Shown piece after piece: positions 60,532 through 64,000 of a DNA stretch of 64,000 nucleotides (within the stretch, counting starts at the first letter, position 1; each line of letters starts with the position of its first letter). Source of the DNA: Nonomuraea thailandensis (lineage in GTDB: Bacteria > Actinomycetota > Actinomycetes > Streptosporangiales > Streptosporangiaceae); assembly GCF_024172165.1 (NCBI RefSeq), contig NZ_JAMZEB010000002.1, positions 2,439,501 through 2,503,500 of the forward strand. Direction: 5' to 3'. The notes under the pieces were generated by a model, which did no database searches, was not told the DNA's origin, and was given only the letters and a program-made list of their open reading frames with translations. The translations under genes were made by a program, and so were the position numbers.

Positions 60532-60591
60532 GCGTCTGCGGGTGAGCCGCGTCAGGGGCGGGCGTCCCCGAAGCGAGCCCTCAGGGCCCGG

Positions 60592-61512
60592 TCAGGCGCC
60601 GCGGAGCCGGGCGGACGGCGTGGCGGGCGCCCGGGGCCGCCCCACCCGCGCCACGTGCAGCAGCGTGCGGGGATCGGCCACGCCGAGGCGCCGCGCCAGC
60701 TCCCGCCGGGTCGCCTCGCAGTCGATGATCTGGCTCAGCGGATGCGTGGTGTACCCGAGCCCCGACAGCGTCAGCCAGTGCCGCATCAGCAGCCGCCCCG
60801 CCTCCACCTCCTCGTCCACCGGCCCCACCAGGACGAGCACGTCCCCGTCGTAGTCGAGCAGCCCCCGCGACGCCCCGGCCAGCACCCGGGGCAGCCCCAG
60901 CCGCCGCAGTGCCGGGTAGAGGGCGAGCGAGGCCCGCAGCCCGAGCGCCTCCACCTTGGTCAGCGCCAGCGCCCGGTCGCTGAGGCCGTCGAGGAAGTAG
61001 CGGCGGTGCCGCCGGGTCAGCCGCAGCCACGCCCGCAGCTCCCGCGTCACCTCCCTGTCCCCGAACTGGTGCAGGTCCGCGGCGTGCAGCAGGTCCGCCA
61101 GGTCGCGGCAGGGCAGCCGGCGCGTCCCCTCCAGCGCGCCGGCCACCTCGTCCGGCAGCCGCTCCGCGTGGTACTCGCCGCGGTTGGCGCCCCGGGCCCG
61201 CACGTCCGCCGTGGTGAAGGACGTCCTGTACGGCTTCTCTGCCCCGTACAGGAAGCCCGCGCGCAGCGGCCCGGGGTCGGGCCGGTAGGCGACGGACAGG
61301 CCCGCGTCCGCGCACACGATCAGGCAGCACTCGACGAACGCCCCCAGGCTGAGCCGCAGGTCGCGCCCCGTGGGGTCGCTGATGGGCAGCGCCCTGGCCG
61401 GATCCCAGCCGACGGCCGCCTGACCGCCGGCGTAGGTGAGCGTCCACGGCTGCGTGTTGTGCGCGCTGGGCGCGCGCCAGAAGTCGGGCTCCAGCGCCCG
61501 GAGCTGTCTCAC
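60592..61512 (-). CDS. Acg-family nitroreductase-like protein
   Basis: 306 residues, GTG start overlapping the previous stop. It begins APSAHNTQPWTL, the FMN-binding opening of Acg/Rv-type nitroreductase-like proteins, and ends with ARRLGVADPRTLLHVARVGR. The middle (LRAWLRLTRRHRRYFLDGLS and RLLMRHWLTLSGLGYTTHPL) fits the two-lobed Acg form. It may store or use flavin. Last gene of the right-edge operon. Confidence 0.8.
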   Translation of the reverse strand: MRQLRALEPDFWRAPSAHNTQPWTLTYAGGQAAVGWDPARALPISDPTGRDLRLSLGAFVECCLIVCADAGLSVAYRPDPGPLRAGFLYGAEKPYRTSFTTADVRARGANRGEYHAERLPDEVAGALEGTRRLPCRDLADLLHAADLHQFGDREVTRELRAWLRLTRRHRRYFLDGLSDRALALTKVEALGLRASLALYPALRRLGLPRVLAGASRGLLDYDGDVLVLVGPVDEEVEAGRLLMRHWLTLSGLGYTTHPLSQIIDCEATRRELARRLGVADPRTLLHVARVGRPRAPATPSARLRGA

Positions 61513-62576
61513 TCGAGATCCTTGTCATAGAAGGTGTAGCCGTGCAGGGGCCGCCCGCCCATCGCGACGTACTGGGCGGCCGAGCCGGGGTTGCCGCGCT
61601 CGACGTACGTGCTGCGCAGCGTGTGGTAGCCACCCCGCCGCAGCCCGTCGTGCAGCTCCCGTGACAGCAGCCGCATGTAGCCGTGGCCCTGCTCGTCCGG
61701 CACCGTGCCCTTGACGATGAGCACGGCCTCGCGGCGGTAGCGGGAGCGGGTGGCGAGCAGCCGGAGCTGGTGGAAGAGGTGCAGGTTTCCGCGAATCCTC
61801 GCGACGAAAGCGGAGATGTCGGGCAGGCACAGCACGAAGGCGATCGGCCGCCCCGCCTTCGTCAAATAGAGCAGCAGCGCCTCGTCCAGCAGGTACGCCA
61901 GCCCGTCCGTCTGCTCGGCGAGCTGCTCGGCGGAGATCTCGGTGTAGTACCCGAGCTGCGCGAAGCTGGCGTTGAGCATCTCGCGCAGGATCGGGAGCTG
62001 CTCGCGCACCCGCCGCCGGTCCCCGCGGTGCACCCGCAGCTCCTCGGCGCGGATCCGCGCGTCGTCGAAGGCGAACACCGGCTCCCGCGGCACCGGGCAG
62101 ATCCAGGTGTCGGACTCGAACCGGCGGCCGAACCCGTACGCCTCGTAGGCGGCCGGGTAGTACGGCCGGTTCCAGGCGCTGTCGATGAACCCGCGCTCCC
62201 CGAACCCCGAGGTGATCACCCCTCCGGCCTGGTTGGGCAGCAGCGACACCGGCCCGAACACCGCCTTCCTCCCGGCCGCCACCCCGGCCGCGCAGATCGC
62301 GTCGAACAGTTCCTCGGCCGCGTCCTGCTCGAACTCCGTCAGCCCGAAGAGCTGGGTGTCCCGCCCCAGCCTGGCGTCCAGGGCGGCGTCGGTGTGCAGC
62401 GTCGTGCGCGCGACCACGCGCCCGCCCCGCCGCAGCAGGAGCAGCCGCACGCCGCGCCGGCGCCATCCGCGCACCGTGGCGCGCAGGGGCGGGACGAACC
62501 GTTCCTCGCCCGCGTACAGCCGGTCGGTGAAGGTGAGGAAGTCACGCAGGTCGCGGCGGGACTCGACGGGGATCAC
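61509..62576 (-). CDS. Large GNAT-like N-acyltransferase
   Basis: 355 residues, GTG start overlapping the upstream stop. It begins IPVESRRDLRDFLTFTDRLY, typical of large GNAT-like proteins (about 370 residues) with an N-terminal pseudo-GNAT lobe. It contains VFGPVSLLPNQAGGVITSGF, then a C-terminal lobe with VLIVKGTVPDEQGHGYMRLL and STYVERGNPGSAAQYVAMGG. It may acylate an amino acid or amine using the product of the neighbouring ligase. Function unproven. Confidence 0.65.
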   Translation of the reverse strand: MIPVESRRDLRDFLTFTDRLYAGEERFVPPLRATVRGWRRRGVRLLLLRRGGRVVARTTLHTDAALDARLGRDTQLFGLTEFEQDAAEELFDAICAAGVAAGRKAVFGPVSLLPNQAGGVITSGFGERGFIDSAWNRPYYPAAYEAYGFGRRFESDTWICPVPREPVFAFDDARIRAEELRVHRGDRRRVREQLPILREMLNASFAQLGYYTEISAEQLAEQTDGLAYLLDEALLLYLTKAGRPIAFVLCLPDISAFVARIRGNLHLFHQLRLLATRSRYRREAVLIVKGTVPDEQGHGYMRLLSRELHDGLRRGGYHTLRSTYVERGNPGSAAQYVAMGGRPLHGYTFYDKDLE

Positions 62577-63019
62577 GCGCGCCTCACCGGCGGGCCGCCG
62601 CCGTTCTCGGCGGACAGCGGCGTGAACGTCTCGATGTGCGCCATCTCCCCGCCCTCGGCCCGCCAGATCCCGTTGCTGTACCCCTCGGGCTCGGCGTTGT
62701 AGAGCCGGATGTAGCCGCCGGTGGCGTTCTTCGTGCCGTCCGTCACCCACTGCATGAGCTTGCGGTGGTGGCGGCTGCGCGCGAAGCGCAGCAGCGCGTC
62801 GCGGTCCTCGAAGAAGGCCAGGGTGCCCAGCGTGTACGGGAACTCCCAGTAGACCTTGTGCCAGCGGTAGCCGCGCATCCGCTTCATGTCCCGCACCATC
62901 CGGAACCACGTCAGCGTGAGCGTCAGGATCGACAGCGGCCCCCGATAGCGGGTCGCCCCGACGAACATCGCCGTCGCCTGCCCCTGCGGCGGCGTCCTGC
63001 TGAAATCGGTGGTCCTCAT
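62573..63019 (-). CDS. Small ABM/DUF4188-like protein
   Basis: 148 residues. YRWHKVYWEFPYTLGTLAFF and FARSRHHRKLMQWVTDGTKN fit the dimeric alpha/beta-barrel (monooxygenase/chlorite-dismutase-like) fold, close to DUF4188/CrtA-like proteins; no haem ligand can be assigned. Its ends overlap both neighbours by 4 bp. Confidence 0.5.
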   Translation of the reverse strand: MRTTDFSRTPPQGQATAMFVGATRYRGPLSILTLTLTWFRMVRDMKRMRGYRWHKVYWEFPYTLGTLAFFEDRDALLRFARSRHHRKLMQWVTDGTKNATGGYIRLYNAEPEGYSNGIWRAEGGEMAHIETFTPLSAENGGGPPVRRA

Positions 63020-64000
63020 GCGTCCTTCACCAGATAGACGTTCTTCATCTTCGTCAGCCGCGCGAACGGCCCCTCACCCAGCCCGAACACCTTGATCCGC
63101 AGATCGGCGGCCGTCGGGTCCTCCTTCAGCGACTCGGCGAAGTCGCGCGAGACCGCGCTCAGGTGCGCCACGACCCCCTTGCGGCAGATCTCCGCCAGCG
63201 CCCCCTGGTCCACCTCACCGCGCACCTCCAGGTTGATCACCGGCCGGTACTCCAGGCCGGGCAGCTCCTCCAGCGACAGGCAGAACCGGTTGATCGCGGC
63301 GGCGTACGGGTTGCCCTGGTAGAGGCCGTACTCGACGTCCTGCGGGTAGAGGTTGGCCCCCATGTACGAGATCGTCGAGTCCTTGCGGCCGAACAGGAAC
63401 AGCAGCGGCAGGTTCATCCGCTCGTCGGTCCACATGGCCGCGTAGTCGTCGTCGCCCAGCGCCCGCCGCACCTCGGCGAGCGTGTGCAGCCGGGCCTCGT
63501 CGCCCACGTTGTAGCGCAGCTTGGGCTGCAGGCAGCTCTTGGTGTTGATCGTGCACAGCAGCTCGCCGCCGGCGTTGACCTCCAGGAACGTCTCCAGCGG
63601 GTTGTAGTGGAAGATCATCGGCAGCCGCTGCTCGCCGGGGCCGAGCAGGGCGTCACGCAGCCGCTGGTCGGTGGCCAGGCGCTTGCGCAGCCGTACGCTG
63701 AAGCCGCTCTCCGCGCCCATCCCGATCGTCAGGTCGCTGGCGCCGTAGCCGGAGCGCACCTCCTCGAAGCGCTCCTCCAGGTAGTCGCGCAGCGCCTCCG
63801 TCATGCCCTCGCCGCCGACCATGCCGCGGATGCGGTAGTCCTCCCACGGGAAGCCCGCCTCGTCGAGGCGGTCGCGCAGGTGCTTCAGGAACGGCGGGTA
63901 CGCCGCCACCACGTAGTCGTAGCCGGGGCCGAAGTGCTCCAGCGTGTCGGCGATCTTCTCCAGGTCGGGGCCGGTGTTCTTGACCATCGCGATGCGGGCC
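63016..64000 (-). CDS. PaaK/CapK-like AMP-dependent ligase, 5' end beyond window
   Basis: The frame is open to the window end; about 327 C-terminal residues are visible. ANL-superfamily features of phenylacetate-CoA-ligase-like enzymes: YDYVVAAYPPFLKHLRDRLD, IRGMVGGEGMTEALRDYLEE, RSGYGASDLTIGMGAESGF and FLFGRKDSTISYMGANLYPQ. It activates a carboxylic acid as acyl-AMP and possibly acyl-CoA. It heads the visible part of a four-gene coupled operon and probably supplies the acyl group for the GNAT-like enzyme. Confidence 0.78.
   Translation of the reverse strand, partial: ARIAMVKNTGPDLEKIADTLEHFGPGYDYVVAAYPPFLKHLRDRLDEAGFPWEDYRIRGMVGGEGMTEALRDYLEERFEEVRSGYGASDLTIGMGAESGFSVRLRKRLATDQRLRDALLGPGEQRLPMIFHYNPLETFLEVNAGGELLCTINTKSCLQPKLRYNVGDEARLHTLAEVRRALGDDDYAAMWTDERMNLPLLFLFGRKDSTISYMGANLYPQDVEYGLYQGNPYAAAINRFCLSLEELPGLEYRPVINLEVRGEVDQGALAEICRKGVVAHLSAVSRDFAESLKEDPTAADLRIKVFGLGEGPFARLTKMKNVYLVKDA

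Overview
The window is GC-rich (about 70-75% by eye) with dense, often overlapping ATGA/GTGA gene junctions, frequent GTG/TTG starts, DtxR/IdeR-type iron boxes, a WGxxG small secreted protein, a CGNR zinc-finger protein, ECF sigma factors and an EfeUOB system. This fits the chromosome of a soil actinomycete (Streptosporangiaceae/Nonomuraea-like is my guess, not proven). I see no rRNA, tRNA, CRISPR array, transposase or integrase. Most of the window looks like an accessory chromosomal arm made of short operons.

Layout. (1) 1-6702: a catabolic island. A leftward operon encodes a CaiB-type CoA-transferase, a citryl-CoA-lyase-like protein, LigB- and LigA-type extradiol dioxygenase subunits and an MDR dehydrogenase. 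It diverges from an amidohydrolase/deaminase and an IclR regulator, with two matching palindromes in the shared promoter region. (2) 6778-13622: a broken ECF sigma gene, an alpha/beta hydrolase-fold protein with an abnormal nucleophile elbow, two secreted M14 carboxypeptidases and a GNAT. (3) 13619-17998: an EF-G paralogue, an OlsB/PlsC-like pair (probable ornithine lipid synthesis) and a WGxxG protein. (4) 18095-21216: an iron-boxed FecB/FecCD importer with no ATPase of its own. A convergent Zn-type ATPase (AztA-like) at 21155-21895 instead carries a Zur-like box. (5) 22070-26060: ohr with two tandem operators, two tiny ORFs, an MFS/CGNR divergent pair, a DUF3500 protein and an XRE regulator. 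(6) 26088-32172: TetR/SDR, a sugar-dehydrogenase-like lipoprotein, LuxR/VOC/DHFR-like genes, then a lower-GC gene behind a truncated ORF. (7) 32248-37015: M56 peptidase/BlaI and efeUOB, with two iron boxes. (8) 37040-41071: an orphan histidine kinase, a LamG/FG-GAP secreted protein, a decayed wHTH gene and a STAS protein. (9) 41265-44051: an IlvD/Edd dehydratase frameshifted by an exact 14-bp duplication, plus a CtBP-type dehydrogenase. (10) 44197-48439: a zinc importer (permease, SBP, two AztD-like proteins) lacking an ATPase but carrying the same Zur-like box as the distant AztA-like gene. (11) 48446-53583: FAD monooxygenase/TetR, a BBE-type oxidoreductase, a strongly iron-boxed siderophore SBP and a phosphodiesterase. 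(12) 53656-60531: methyltransferase, SRPBCC/ArsR, ECF42 sigma factor, nucleotidyltransferase, two envelope proteins and a lone ABC ATPase. (13) 60592-64000: a tightly coupled four-gene operon (PaaK/CapK-like ligase, small ABM-like protein, large GNAT-like acyltransferase, Acg-type nitroreductase) that runs off the window.

The strongest themes are metal homeostasis and degradation/biosynthesis islands. Four iron boxes and two zinc boxes tie separate loci together, including a zinc transporter whose ATPase lies about 22 kb from its permease. The most promising candidates for undescribed biology are the LigAB/citryl-lyase pathway, the split Azt system with two AztD paralogues, the iron-boxed M56 peptidase and the four-gene acyltransferase/ligase operon at the right edge.
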